From Kappaphycus alvarezii (taxonomy: Eukaryota > Rhodophyta > Florideophyceae > Gigartinales > Solieriaceae): DNA of 64,000 bases. The stretch is from NCBI GenBank assembly GCA_002205965.3, contig NADL03000532.1, forward strand, positions 1-64,000. The letters are read 5' to 3'. The position numbers were made by a program, and so were the translations under genes. Every line of letters starts with the position of its first letter. Positions within the stretch are counted from its first letter, which is position 1. Below the pieces are notes generated by a model, which saw only the letters and a program-made list of their open reading frames with translations, did no database searches and was not told the origin of the DNA. Shown piece after piece: positions 32,531 to 43,243 of this stretch.

Positions 32531-32539
32531 CATACTTTG

Positions 32540-33393
32540 GCAATTCATCGTATTCAGCCGTTTGGCTTCAAAATCAATTCTATCAACCATCCACTGCGAA
32601 CAAGGCTCTGAATTTCACCATCCTCTCATCCCCCTTGGTAAATCACCAAAGGCCTTTTCCTCAACTAGTCGAACGAGTTGCCCCTATCCAAATCTTTTTA
32701 TTGGGCCGATACCTGTGAACTTTGTAACCTTTTCGGATGCCACTGTTTTCTTCCACTCTTTGTGCTCCCGAACCAAGTATGTGTATATGTAGAGAGCAGT
32801 TTCAGGTAGTACAAGGAGAAGGATAGAGCACAGGACACGAATGAGGGACACGGACGAAAAGAACTCAGCAGCTGCAGTGAGCTTAAAGGAGCGAAGCCCA
32901 ATGATAAATGTTGGTTGGAGGAAGCTACGGGGTCAAAACGGAGTTCTATTTCCTGAAAACTGTTGGCGTCCATAACCCCGCCCAAAACCCCCCGTAGCGT
33001 AGCTTCCACAGATTTATTTCGAATTCTGCAGCCCCTCTGAGAGTAACATGAGGTATAAACACACGTTAGAGGTAGTTGATCCGACTCACGCCGAAACACT
33101 TCCGCAGTAGGTGAAGAGCTACATTGAAATCGTCCCGGGTTAGCAGAGCAGAGATTTGAAGAGAGGCTGTCTTGAAGCGACGTGCTTTGAGAACTCGCCC
33201 TCCATGAATAGATCCGGCCGAACGGTGGCGCGGAGAACTTTTGTTCCGTCGCTATATTCATGACAAAGCCCACATGGGAGGTATTGTTGAACAGGTGGTG
33301 GAGGTGTTGTTGGCCGCCAGACATAATACCTACCCATGGGTGCATTACTGAGGTTCGTTCACTGCGGTTGATGCGGTTATGAGTCCTACACAA
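32540..33393 (-). pseudogene. Non-LTR family B fragment
   Basis: The minus strand from about 32770 to 32575 encodes EKVTKFTGIGPIKRFG and VRLVEEKAFGDLP, matching 54285-54400 (EKVVHFTAIDSVQRFG, VRPVEEKAFDAMP). The upstream frame to 33393 has no clear motif but may be more of the same protein. Several frame changes. No 3' end was identified. Confidence 0.5.
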
Positions 33394-33399
33394 TTGCTA

Positions 33400-34010
33400 T
33401 CAAGCCTTGTAGTATCTCAAAATAAATTAAACCAGCTCTTAAATATTGACTTTTTGGTCATTTTCTTCATACATTGACAAATGTTAGGGTCAATTTCTTA
33501 AGTATAATATGTTTTTTCTTCTATTTTTTGAGCTTCCCCATAGTTTAAACAGTATTAAAGCTCGATAAACCCAATTTTTGATAAATTAAACACTTATCCC
33601 AGCACGCCGCACTTTTCACCACTTTATACCCTTCAGATTTATTTCTAATTTGTCAAATGTTACCCTTTTAGTATCTGTAGGTGACTGGTTGAGCCAAAGT
33701 GCAATAGGTGTTTAAGCTACTGTGAAACATTCCACCGTAACTCTTTAGTTATAGAGTTTACCTTGTAGTAAATATTTACGGGCCCAAAAATTCTTTTATC
33801 CCCGCACTGAGTGTAAATATTATTATGGTAAAGAGTTTTATCCTCACGTGGACGACAAAGTTGGGGTCATATGATGGCTAGTTTTTGTTAGTCACTGGAA
33901 GGTGCTCTGGTTTTTCTCGCACCTCTATTTGAGGGCTTCTAACGTTATTCCTTTCTTCTTTTCTTCTTTTTTTGTTTTCTTTTTTTGCTTTTCTTTCAAT
34001 TTTTAGCTCA
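33400..34010. other. AT-rich spacer with a polypyrimidine stretch
   Basis: No gene recognised. Bases 33952-34002 are a TTC/TTTTC-rich tract directly beyond the 3' end of the zinc-finger gene, possibly part of its 3' region. Confidence 0.45.
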
Positions 34011-34017
34011 ATAAAAT

Positions 34018-34325
34018 ACCATAATTACGTCCCATCTTGGTGAGCAAGGAAACTCTGAAACTCTCCGGCGATGCTTGTTACTGCGCCGGTGGGTCTCTCG
34101 CTCGATCTCCTGGGCGAAAGTAATATCGCACTGGGTGCAATGAAGGGGATCCTTGATCTCTCTTAACCTCTGCTCTGCCGTCTGGTGCTTCCCAGCAACC
34201 TTGTAGACATCCTGTTGCCCGGAACTGATAAACTCGATGTCGCAGATGCGACAATGGAATTTGGGCTTTTTGCTTTTCTTGTCCCTCTCCCTTCTCTCCC
34301 GATTAGTTACAACCTTGAACGCTGT
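34018..34325 (-). CDS. C2H2 zinc-finger protein, two fingers (N-terminus uncertain)
   Basis: A minus-strand frame not preceded by a clear start reads a basic stretch (NRERRERDKKSKK), then two fingers. The first is CRICDIEF...VAGKH with the first ligand His replaced by Tyr. The second is CTQCDITF...THRRSNKH with spacing C-x2-C-x12-H-x5-H. That spacing is the U1/matrin type associated with RNA or nucleic-acid binding. The frame is closed upstream by a stop near 34343, so upstream exons or a frame change must supply the start. Its architecture parallels the protein at 36030-36269 on the other strand. Confidence 0.6.
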
Positions 34326-34339
34326 AGTACAGACGATGT

Positions 34340-35060
34340 CAATGCGGGCCTGGGCTCAGGAAGAAGTAGTCGCGAAAGAAGACCCAAGGGCGGTTGTACT
34401 GTGAGATGGATGAAAGGAGGTCTGTGGAGAACGAGGGACTTTCTTGAGTGGCTAGGAGCCTGTGAAGAAGATGCAGCACGATTAGAGGCCTATTCTGATT
34501 CTTTGGACCCTTTTCGGCCAAATTGTCAATGAGGGGGTGTCTAGGGTAGGCTGTGATGGTAGAGCTCTCCTCTTCGGTGGAGTTGTTGACGATTAATTCT
34601 CCTTCTTCCCTCCGACGGAGCTCCTTTTGCTTTCGATGACCCTCCGTAGTCCTTACTGGCCTCTTTATCCCTCCAGCTATTCCCTTCGAGTACCAGGAAG
34701 GTTTGAAGTTTAGCAGTCACTGAGGGCATTGCCCCCTTGAACTTCGAGCAAAGCACTGAAAGTCCAAAGAGACAAGAGAATCCTTCATCATAATATTTAT
34801 TTCCCCCTTAAACTTTTGTATGCACACCGTAAGTCCAGGGGTACAAGGAATGCCACTGCATTGAGGACAACAAACAAGAAAAGGGCAACTTTTTGGTGGT
34901 GGTAGTGTTCGGGAGTTTGTGTTGCTTTTCTTTGGCTTTGCGGTGTTGTTTGGTGGTGTGGAGGGTGTTCGAGGTGTTCCATGGCTCCTCCAGTCTGGAC
35001 TGAATCCTTCCTCACCTCTCTTTATATAGACATCTCAGAAATATCGAAATGCTGTAGATA
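34340..35060 (-). other. Possible upstream part of the zinc-finger gene
   Basis: Three minus-strand frames (35015-34797, 34756-34541, 34521-34339) lie in line with the finger frame. The middle one is hydrophilic and basic; none has a motif. CTTTATATAGAC near 35021-35032 reads as a TATA-like element on either strand. They may be exons or broken pieces of the same gene. Confidence 0.3.
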
Positions 35061-35086
35061 GTACTAAAACTAAGAATACGTTAGAC

Positions 35087-35287
35087 ACAACTTCCCGCGC
35101 ATGCTAGGCCTCGTCAACGGTGCTGAGATTGTGTATAAGTAGTTCGACCGCCGCACTTTGGTGAGTAAAGGAAGCAACGAATTCATTCAACTTCAACTCA
35201 GACCCAGCTAGCAAAAACACTTTTGTTTTTTTCAGAGTCGCCCGCAAGCGCCACTCTGCTTTTTTTGACCTTGTAGTTCACGACAAT
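35087..35287 (+). repeat. Left LTR of the copia element
   Basis: ACAACTTCCCGCGCATGCTA through TTCACGACA, matching 40720-40917 with roughly nine in ten bases. It contains a TATAAG at 35134-35139 and the motif TTTTTTTCAGAGTCGCCCGC. Confidence 0.8.
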
Positions 35288-35571
35288 CAGGATTCATCCG
35301 TGGTTTCAGGTCTTTCAAAAGTAAGTTCCTGCACTACCCAGTGAGACTAATCCTGTCGGTTACGGTTTCCAGCGTTGTTTAGAGTTACGTGCAAGTCTGC
35401 AAATTCTAACCATACGATTATCTCTTTTATTCTCTCAACACTTGGTAGTGCCCGAACGTCAACCAAAAAGCGCAGTAGTTTCCCGCCCTGTGCCAAGCCC
35501 GGCGCTAGCCGGCTCTAGATCCAGACCCGGCAGTTAGCGTTCAGCTGTCCCCTAGCTCCCTCTGCAACAGG

Positions 35572-36033
35572 TTGCGATGCGTCAACAGCAGCACCTGCGC
35601 TAAGGTATCCGTCATGCTCCCAGCAAGCTCTTTGAACTCTAATATCCCTCTCCAGATGCCATGTGTCCCTGATCTGGCCATTCAGACTGCAGTTGAGACC
35701 AATCTAAAATTGCCAAGTGGAACCCAGAAAACTCCCACTTCGAACAATACTTCGAAACGTGTGAGATGTTCGACCAATCAGAGCTCTTCTTTTGCAGCAA
35801 CTACCAATCAGGTCTCAGTAGTTGAGGGAAGGGCCACTGAAAAAGTGACAAGTGGAACCCGAAAAAATCCAATTTTGGTTCAAGTTACTGACGCCAATCA
35901 GGAGCTGTCTCGTGTGCCACTTGTGCCACCGCATGGATTCAAGAGATTGTTGGCCGAAGAAGGGGTTCGTCCGCCTATTCGAGACCGTCGTAATCAAGAC
36001 CGCCGCATTGCCGACCGAGCCGGGGTACTATGA
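35572..36033 (+). CDS. Ser/Thr-rich ORF upstream of the zinc-finger ORF, inside the copia element
   Basis: 153 codons, low complexity, rich in Ser, Thr, Asn and Gln, turning Arg-rich at the end (RDRRNQDRRIADRAG). Its TGA overlaps the ATG of the next frame as ATGA at 36030-36033. Either reinitiation or a lost base would join it to the fingers, giving a low-complexity N-terminus with a C-terminal finger pair. The function is unknown. Confidence 0.4.
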   Translation: MRCVNSSTCAKVSVMLPASSLNSNIPLQMPCVPDLAIQTAVETNLKLPSGTQKTPTSNNTSKRVRCSTNQSSSFAATTNQVSVVEGRATEKVTSGTRKNPILVQVTDANQELSRVPLVPPHGFKRLLAEEGVRPPIRDRRNQDRRIADRAGVL

Positions 36034-36269
36034 AGACTTTATTGCGAGGATCTAAGGCAAAGAGGTACTGCAAGCTGTGCGACCTCACCTGCAACAGCCA
36101 GAAGATCTTTCTCGACCACCGCCTCAGTCTTAAGCACTTGAATTGCCATTCTATCAAAAAGGACCCACCTTACTGTAAGACTTGCTCCAAGAGCTTCGAA
36201 AACCGCCCTCACTTAGAGTGCCATCTTATTGGAAAGGCCCATAAGGCCCTATTGGTAGATGGTCTTTAG
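36030..36269 (+). CDS. Two-finger C2H2 protein inside the copia element
   Basis: 79 residues with two complete fingers of spacing C-x2-C-x12-H-x5-H: CKLCDLTC...HRLSLKH and CKTCSKSF...HLIGKAH. Both have all four ligands. Such U1-type fingers bind RNA or DNA in other proteins. It sits between the left LTR and Gag, an unusual place for a host-like gene. The coding stretch has no stops, while the Gag and Pol regions around it are decayed. A related finger pair lies outside the element at 34018-34325. Confidence 0.65.
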   Translation: MKTLLRGSKAKRYCKLCDLTCNSQKIFLDHRLSLKHLNCHSIKKDPPYCKTCSKSFENRPHLECHLIGKAHKALLVDGL

Positions 36270-36580
36270 TGTAAGTCTACTTGCACGGCTGGATCTAGTA
36301 AAATAAATTTGGAATTGATTTCAAAAGAAACCTTTGCAACAAAAAAAATTGGAAATATTGAAAACCCCAGAGTACAGTTCTGTACACTACACTTGAAGAA
36401 AAACATTCCTTCCATAAAAGGTATTTAAGACGGGAGGCACACCTATCAAGAAAAACCAGGCAAAAGCATTCAAAAACAAATAAAACAAAAAAGAAAAAAG
36501 AACGAAATAAAATACGTAAAGGGGGTAATTAAGTTGACTTTTTTCAAATACGTAAAATAATCCCGTTCGGTCAAGGTATC
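36270..36580. other. AT-rich spacer, no gene
   Basis: A-rich sequence between the zinc-finger ORF and Gag. Nothing recognised. Confidence 0.5.
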
Positions 36581-36589
36581 TTCCAGTAT

Positions 36590-38130
36590 GACGACGTCCA
36601 GCGGGTATTTGCGGAGCGTGTTTTTGACTATGAGACAGCTACCACTCTGAATGGTGCAGCCCTCAAAGATCTCATCTCGGCCGACTACCCCCCTACGCTA
36701 CTCTTCGGTCCGTCCATTCTATATAATACGACACTTTTGTGCAGTATTCTGGCCTTCCTTACGACAAAGGGAGTCAACACAGTGTCACATGAGTAGGGTA
36801 TATTCTTCAAAACAGTTGCGTCAACTATATATCCCAATGGTGATCTCTTGACCTCCAAGAGATGCATTAATTCCCATTTTTCTATAGTTAATCCACAGCC
36901 TACAGGAATTTAATCGGATCAAAGGGTGTCTAGTGGTAGTTTTACGGGCTCAGGTCACCAATCTGAGGACAAAATATCTCATTATATATCGCAGAGAGTC
37001 AGAGACGAAAGCAAGAAATTCTCTGGAGCCCTAGGCGAATGTTGGAATGAGTATCTCTAAGAGTACCTCTATGCTTTTCAGGACTATTCTCTAACGCCGG
37101 CGCAAGGCCTTAAATACCTACACCGCCTCCTTACAGCCAACGCAAAACGTTTCTACAATCGACACGTGGAGGGAAACTTCCAAGACTTCCGTCAAGCCAT
37201 CAAAGTTTTACACGAAGAATATAAATCGGCATCTCGCTAGAACCGCATAGCCTCGTACCTCTGAAGCCTGAAAGGTAGCCAGTTCCTTACGACTGACTGC
37301 ACGATAAGTGGCGCCATTGAAAAGGTTCATGAAGAGATATCTAAATTTACAACTCAGGCACCAGAATTCGCGAGATCTGAGAGGCACAAAGAGGAAAACC
37401 TTCAATCAAATGTTATTGGATACTCCTGGGCTTAGGATGCTTGAAGTCGGGCAAACACAAGTGATCTTTCTTACTAAGCCCTCTACAGCTAGCTGATCCC
37501 CGCCGTGCACTTCGAACAGGAAGAGAAATTAGGACGAATGAGGGATCAGAAAAGTCCACGTTTTTCTTCGGTGAATAAGTGATCCAGTGCTGAGCGGTAT
37601 AGTGGAAAGGGACGCTTTGCTCGAGATACTAACAATGTCCGTAGGAGCCACAGATATGAAACGCATGGTAAATCAACGACCCTGTACAAGCAAAGGCCGA
37701 ACTCCGATAGGCACTCTCGAAATGAATCAGGGGAAACTAGAAAAGTTCGCTGCTGGGTATGTGATCTTCCCGGGTACAGAGTATCTGATTGCCCGGACTC
37801 CCTCTCACAAAATGATACTCGTAAGGTACAATATTACCCAAAAAAATTTTCGACGGATCCTGAAAAGGCCTCGACATGGGTTCTCTTTGAGCTTTGCGCC
37901 GAGTAAGACAAACAAAATAGTGATGACGATCGTACTGATGATGATGACTCTGAAAGTAATGAATCCCAGTCCGCTGAAGATTTCTTTTGTGACATCTTGG
38001 AGAGGGGTACTAAATCAAACTACATTGACTGGAAAATGTCACAAGATGATTTTCATGAAGAGCCCAATAACGTGCATGAGCAATTTTTGCACTATTCTCC
38101 CGTTCTGGATCACTAGACCCCTTCCTATCT
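36590..38130 (+). pseudogene. Copia Gag remnant
   Basis: FQYDDVQRVFAERVFDYETA-type residues near 36590 and YLHRLLTANAKRFYNRHVEG near 37120 are Gag-like. Near 37760 the stretch CWVCDLPGYRVSDC has zinc-knuckle spacing with the His position changed. An Asp/Glu-rich segment follows. Stops and frame changes break it at many points. Confidence 0.6.
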
Positions 38131-38243
38131 AATTTACTAGGGATTTTCGGAAAGGAGTTCTCAAATAAGCCGGAGTACTCCTTCAAAACGGCAAACTGTG
38201 AAAAATCGGTATCAATGAGCAAAAAGGGAGTCATCTTGCGCCC

Positions 38244-38609
38244 TTGAGTCGAAAGATGAAGAAAGATCAGAAAATTCTGGACATCTTCCGCTCAGATCCA
38301 AACGTGTACGAAACACTAAATGTCACCACAGACGGGATCAGAATAGGGAGTTGCGCGGAGATATTTCACGGAATATGCCTCGATACCGGAGCTCAAAAAT
38401 CCGCCATTGGGAAAGCTCACTCTGCTTTCTGTAGATCTGTGGAAATCATATTCAAAAGACGACCGCGGAACGCTCACTTCAAATTTGGGGATGGCATTTT
38501 CACGAGTATCGGAAAAATACCCATAAGGATACTGACCCCATATGGCGGTGTCATATGCATCGAATTGTACGTGTTCGATGCAAATATACTGCTACAGATC
38601 GGACTATAG
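38244..38609 (+). pseudogene. Copia aspartic protease region
   Basis: A 121-codon frame containing FHGICLDTGAQKSAIG, where DTGA is the aspartic protease active site, followed by HFKFGDG and IELYVFDANILLQIGL. These fit the copia-type protease and the segment after it. A stop follows; the next frame resumes near 38660. Confidence 0.75.
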
Positions 38610-38680
38610 ATACTCTATTCTCATAAACTGATTGTCGATACGTCGAAAACGTACTTGTATCGAAGTCAGAAAATTGGAAA

Positions 38681-39680
38681 ATGCCAATTGTACGAAAGAG
38701 AGGACACTTGTACGTCGAATGGGATTTTAGTGAGACACTGTTGACAAGGACTCAGCTGACGCGTCTCCACCTTCACTTCTTCCATCCGTCGGCAGGTAAA
38801 TTATCTAATCTGATATCAAAGGCCCAACCAGCGCAAGAAACGCCTGAGATTCGTAAATTAATTGAGGAGATAAGTGATTATTGCAAAAAATGTCAGCGCT
38901 TTGAGCTAAGGCCTAAATCGTTCCAAGTTACTATACCAAGCGGCATAGTTTTCTCTCATGAGATTTCCTTACCTGTACTGCATGTAGTCGACACACAAAC
39001 GCACTATTCGAACGAAATTTTCCTGCACAGTCTGTCACTCAGGGAATATGGAACGACTTCCATGAGTGCTGGTCGACGATATATGCAGGCCACCCTCATC
39101 GGATGCGCGTTGACCGAGGAAGTCCTTTCATATCGAGGTCATGGAAGAATCTTATGAATGAAAGCGGAATTAAGCTCTCCTTTTCAGACATTGGGAGCCA
39201 CAACTCTATTTGCCTATTGTAACGATACCAGGGCCCTTTGCGCGGAAAATACCAGAAGATAAGATATTCAGAGCCAGCATTTGAGCCTTAATTCGCCTTA
39301 TTACTTAGCATCAAAGCAATGAATGATACAATGAACCCCGACGGATTAGTTCCATCCCTTCGGTACTATGCCAAGATTTCCCGCTATCAATAGCCAACTC
39401 CCAAATCAGGCTGAACAAATGAGAGCACTAAAGATGGGTCAGGCGGAAATGGAAACGGTAACATCTGAATTAAGAGTCCAGACAGCATTGAACTCCCAGA
39501 TACCAAATTCCTCCAAACATGAGCTAAAAGAGGGACATAAAGTACTGCTTTATCGCGAGAACACTTTACCATACAAGTGTACAGGGCCATACGAGACCAC
39601 TCGTATTGACGGTAAGCAAGTATTCAATGATCGTAATAGATCAGATGTTCAACACTCTAGGGCACGGGTGTGAGAGTCCA
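38681..39680 (+). pseudogene. Copia integrase remnant
   Basis: RGHLYVEWD is followed by the zinc-binding domain, LHLHFFHPSAGKL (His pair) and YCKKCQRFE (Cys pair). LPVLHVVDTQTHY marks the first part of the core. After frame changes, KAMNDTMNPDGLVPSL and ALKMGQAEMETVTSELR (39315-39480) match the C-terminal part of fungal copia integrases. Core residues between these are damaged or lost. Confidence 0.75.
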
Positions 39681-39974
39681 AAAAACCGATTTTAGCTCCA
39701 AGCTCAGTCAGCAACAGTATTCAAAGAGTCTCAAAATGCTTCTATCTGATGAAAACATCTCAGATTTTAGGTAATTAAGGCAAAAACTGGCTTCTATTAC
39801 ACATACAAGGCAGTAGATATGTTGCGGAATCAATATAGCCGCTCAACTAACTGAGAGTAGGCTCTCTAAAGACTACATCAATGGCATCAACAAAATTGTC
39901 CGGCATGGGAAGAAGGACCCACTTATACCTCTCAAGTACTATAAACATGACTTCAACACACTGAGATTAGAAGT

Positions 39975-40490
39975 ATAGGTTGACTCTTCCTTCATCAATA
40001 ATAATCAAAATACATCGCAACTAGGATACAGTGCGCTCCTTACGGACGAATCTGACAGGTCCAATGTCCAGACATACTCGACTCACAAAAGCCGAAGAGT
40101 CACGCGTTCTGTCCTAGGTGCAGAAGTTTACGCCTTCGCTGACGCTTTTGATGAAGCTTACTTAATCAAGCACGATCTAGAGTCAATCCTGGGAACAGAG
40201 ATACCCTTATCAATGTTCCGGATTCTAAAAGCCTATTTGATTTGATCAAAAAGTGCTCTTCAACCCTGGAGAAACGAATGATGATAGAAGTAAGCGTTGT
40301 ACATTAAGCGTACCATAGGAATGAGATATGTCACGTAGACTTTGTGCGAACTTCGAACAATCGTGCTGATGGGTTTACGAAGGTTTGGAAATTCGAGGCT
40401 CTTATCAGAGTCCTTTTCCAAAACAGATGTGATTTAACAGTTGGACAATGGATGTTACGATCGGATTTATAATAGAGGAAGAATATTAAA
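39975..40490 (+). pseudogene. Copia RNase H remnant
   Basis: VDSSFINNNQNTSQLGYSAL, SRRVTRSVLGAEVYAFADAFDEAY and DLESILGTEIPLSM are typical copia RNase H residues. RTSNNRADGFTKVWKFEAL follows in another frame. It comes almost directly after the integrase C-terminus, so the RT that should lie between has been deleted. Confidence 0.75.
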
Positions 40491-40719
40491 AAGAGAGAGG
40501 GAGTATAGAAAAATCTACGCATATGCGTCTTGCGCGCATCTTACACTATACTATAGTCCTCGCCCCTGCACCCGTTTATGAGGTTGTAATTCTACTCTAT
40601 ATAGTATTTATATCATTGATATTTATATTATTTCAAGTCTATCTTGGCCAAAGAATCTATGGATATTTACTACAGTAGAAATTTATGGATACTCTAGAAA
40701 GATTTTTATCCTCGTCGAT

Positions 40720-40917
40720 ACAACTTCCCGCGCATGCTAGGGCTAGTCGAAGGTGCCGGGATTGTGTATAAGTAGTGCGACTACCGCACTCCGGTGAGCA
40801 AAAAGGAACAAAGAATTCATCCATCTTCAACTCAGACCCAGCTAGCAAAAATACTTTTGTTTTTTTCAGAGTCGCCCGCAAGCGCCACTCTGCTTTTTTA
40901 CCTTTTAATTCACGACA
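40720..40917 (+). repeat. Right LTR of the copia element
   Basis: Direct repeat of 35087-35287, ending TTCACGACA. It retains the GTGTATAAGTAG TATA-like site. Confidence 0.8.
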
Positions 40918-40919
40918 TT

Positions 40920-41290
40920 TACCCACATCAGAACAGCTGAAAACATTTTTCATGGATTAAAAACACCCTAAATTTCCCCCTGTTTACATTTCGTGGATGT
41001 TAGTTGTTGCATTCCCTCTACGGCATGAAACATAGATTCATATTGAATGCATACGGGTCAAGGTGGTTGAGAATGAAGTATTTAAGGCTAGTTTTGTCAC
41101 TATAGTCGCCCACAACCCAGAAAGACAGGACAAAGTAAAACAAATAGCATTGCTCATCGAGTGAACAAATCTTCGGGGCGTTTAGAATCCGAAGTAGAGA
41201 CTTCCACATCGGAGGCATAGCACCGGTGTGACCGACGCACTGTTCGTGCGACATTGTGCTTCATATGAGGGCAGTGCTATGGCGGATAGA
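40920..41290. other. No gene recognised
   Basis: A 78-codon minus-strand frame (41254-41018) has no motif. Otherwise featureless. Confidence 0.4.
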
Positions 41291-41304
41291 CATTAGAAAG
41301 TAGC

Positions 41305-41475
41305 TCATAGCCCAGTCAATATTCAGGCCGCGTTGGAGATGACCATCAGTGCAGCGCGTCGTTGAAGTACAGTAGAATCGCCCTCACCCGTGAATATTGG
41401 TCCAAGGCTCGGCTGGCGACCGATCGGGCCCACTCTTCGCTGTGAGAGAACGCATCGGGATGCGAGATAAATGAA
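41305..41475. repeat. Dispersed repeat fragment (partner of 13.7 and 50.8 kb)
   Basis: AGCCCAGTCAATATTCAGG and GTAGAATCGCCCTCACC match 13727-13875 and 50817-50925. The only copy with coding sequence after it is the one at 50.8 kb. Confidence 0.55.
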
Positions 41476-41689
41476 ACACAGTATTATTAATTACCTTAAT
41501 CCAGGCTTAAAGCAAGACATTTGGGAAAGTTGGGTATTCGGAGGACGTATTCGGGGGACGCATTGTGAGACATCAATATCCAAAAGGGCAAGCCCTTGGT
41601 GTCAATGGTCAGCATGATCCATGTCCAAGGCGGCGGAAAATCTTTACGAGTCCAAGGCTGCCACTGTTTTTTCAGCAAAAAGTTTTCAT

Positions 41690-41875
41690 CATTCCATTCG
41701 GCAGTGTGTTGAAAGTGTCCCCAGAAGCAGAACGCATGTTGGGCCCCAGTAGGTGTTGAAAGTGTCCCCAGAAGCAGAACGCATGTTGGGCCCCAGTAGG
41801 TCCAATGCCGTAGGGCCGTAAGGTCCCCTCATATTGCATTTGAATAAAAGGTCATCTGTTCCCCCAGATGTCTAA
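41690..41875 (+). mobile_element. 3' end of non-LTR family C with a 47-bp tandem duplication
   Basis: GCCGTAAGGTCCCCTCATAT followed by GCATTTGAATAAAAGGTCA matches the sequence at 63940-63980. Just before it, a 47-bp unit (41706-41752) is repeated exactly at 41753-41799. The unit includes CCCCAGTAGG, which also precedes the 3' end at 63.9 kb once. Confidence 0.65.
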
Positions 41876-42323
41876 TCGCATGGCCACCAACCATCTTTGA
41901 ACAGCTGTTAGGAGGAGACAGCCTTCAACTTGTCCCAACTTCGAAGTCTGTCATGATTTTCAGGAAATATTTCTTCGCCCAAGCTGCAACCTCAGGCCAT
42001 TGTTGGGACAAAACCAACCTTGTTTCCACGCTACGGACACGTGAGTTGATTTATTCGATGATAGCAATTACGCCAGCCCTCTAGAGAGAGTCTGGGACTT
42101 GTACGAACCCCGCAAACATGGACTCAGTAGCGATAGGTTGAACATTTTGTACAAAACCTAGGTACTGAGCCACGTGTGCAATGACACTGGGGATAGTCTC
42201 GACAGAACAAGGGTTTCGGGTAAACTTCGGATCTTCTGCGTGCCCGGCGATAACTTTGCTACGCAGCTGCGCCAGCAGACTAAACAACCAACGGAAAGTG
42301 TTAGGAGAGAGCCGGCAGGAAAG

Positions 42324-42390
42324 GGGAAACGTTTACTTGTTTTACTCTTGGAGGATATATCCGATCTATCCCATGGTTTTCCAGACAACT
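42324..42390 (-). mobile_element. 67-bp interspersed insertion with 10-bp target duplication
   Basis: GGCAGGAAAG at 42314-42323 recurs at 42391-42400. The insert holds the shared core plus ATCCCATGGTTTTCCAGACA, so it is slightly longer than the 43- and 45-bp copies and stops at a different internal point. Variable length with one constant end is the pattern of truncated retro-insertions. Confidence 0.75.
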
Positions 42391-42479
42391 GGCAGGAAAG
42401 TAATTTAGCAAAGTCGAGCTATGTGTGCATGAGCGCGTATCAAGGAAAGGAAAGCAGGGGCAAGAGTAATTAATCACAC

Positions 42480-43240
42480 TGAGATAGGAGGTGGGGAAGG
42501 TGGTAGCGGAATGGACGCACGCGTAGTGATCCTGGGCGGAGCCAAATTCCAGTCCACCTCCGGTTTTCATGTGAGTAGCCGTAGAAACCAGAATGAGGAA
42601 GTAAGAGCTGAACAGGAGAGGCAACGGAACTGTAAGAGGTTCAAGTGAAGCGCAAAGCGCAAAGCGACGGCAAAGGCTGTAGAACATGTGCATCGAAGGG
42701 AGCGGGTAAAGTGGGCTGGGTCGGAAACCGGGGTGGGGCCACGCGGAGGTGAACTACAGCAAGGCCGTGTACTAGATGTGAGGTGTGCATTTGGAAGGGT
42801 GTGAAAGCGTTGCGGATGGTCGACGGGCGGGGTGGGGTGGCAGGGTGGCAGGCGCACTGTGTAATGGTGGGTGGGTGCAGATGGTGCGGGACGGATGGAG
42901 CGGGCGCATAGAGTATAGCGCGGATGTCGAGAGAATGGTAACGATACGTGGCTGGAGGTGGAGTGGGTGGGAGAGGAGATTTGCTTGGTATTTCGGAATA
43001 GGTGGCGGATGTGGGCGAGATGGAAGGGATGCAGCGGAGTGATGAGAGTAGAGAATGCGTAGTGGAAAGAGAAGATGAAAAGGACGTCGTGAACGTAGAG
43101 TTGGAAAGCAAAGGGGAGGCCGAGGCGGCGGTTTGATAGCTGGAAACTGATGTAGGGCAAGTATACTGTAAGTACAGTTTTGGCTAGAGTACTCCGCACT
43201 AGTCCTCCTATGTATGCTTTTCAAGCGAGTAACATTTCAG
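42480..43240. other. Strand-biased (G-rich on plus) non-coding stretch
   Basis: Long overlapping frames on the minus strand are made of Pro, Ser, His and Thr because the strand is pyrimidine-rich. No motif in any frame, so I treat it as intergenic. Confidence 0.45.
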
Positions 43241-43243
43241 AGT

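Larger units (their letters stand above)
35087..40917 (+). mobile_element. Degenerate Ty1/copia LTR retrotransposon
   Basis: About 200-bp direct repeats bound a 5.8-kb segment. Between them, in order, are a zinc-finger ORF, Gag with a zinc knuckle, an aspartic protease (LDTGAQKSAIG), integrase (HHCC and core-like residues, then a conserved C-terminal part), and copia RNase H. Integrase before RNase H is the copia order. The RT itself is missing. Stops and frame changes are frequent throughout and the two LTRs differ at many positions, so this is an old insertion. Outer boundaries are approximate; I did not find a target duplication. Confidence 0.8.

Noticed and set aside
42567..43224. Overlapping minus-strand frames of 150-210 codons
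   Set aside because: All three frames are open because the strand is pyrimidine-rich. Composition is Pro/Ser/His/Thr in every frame and no motif is present.
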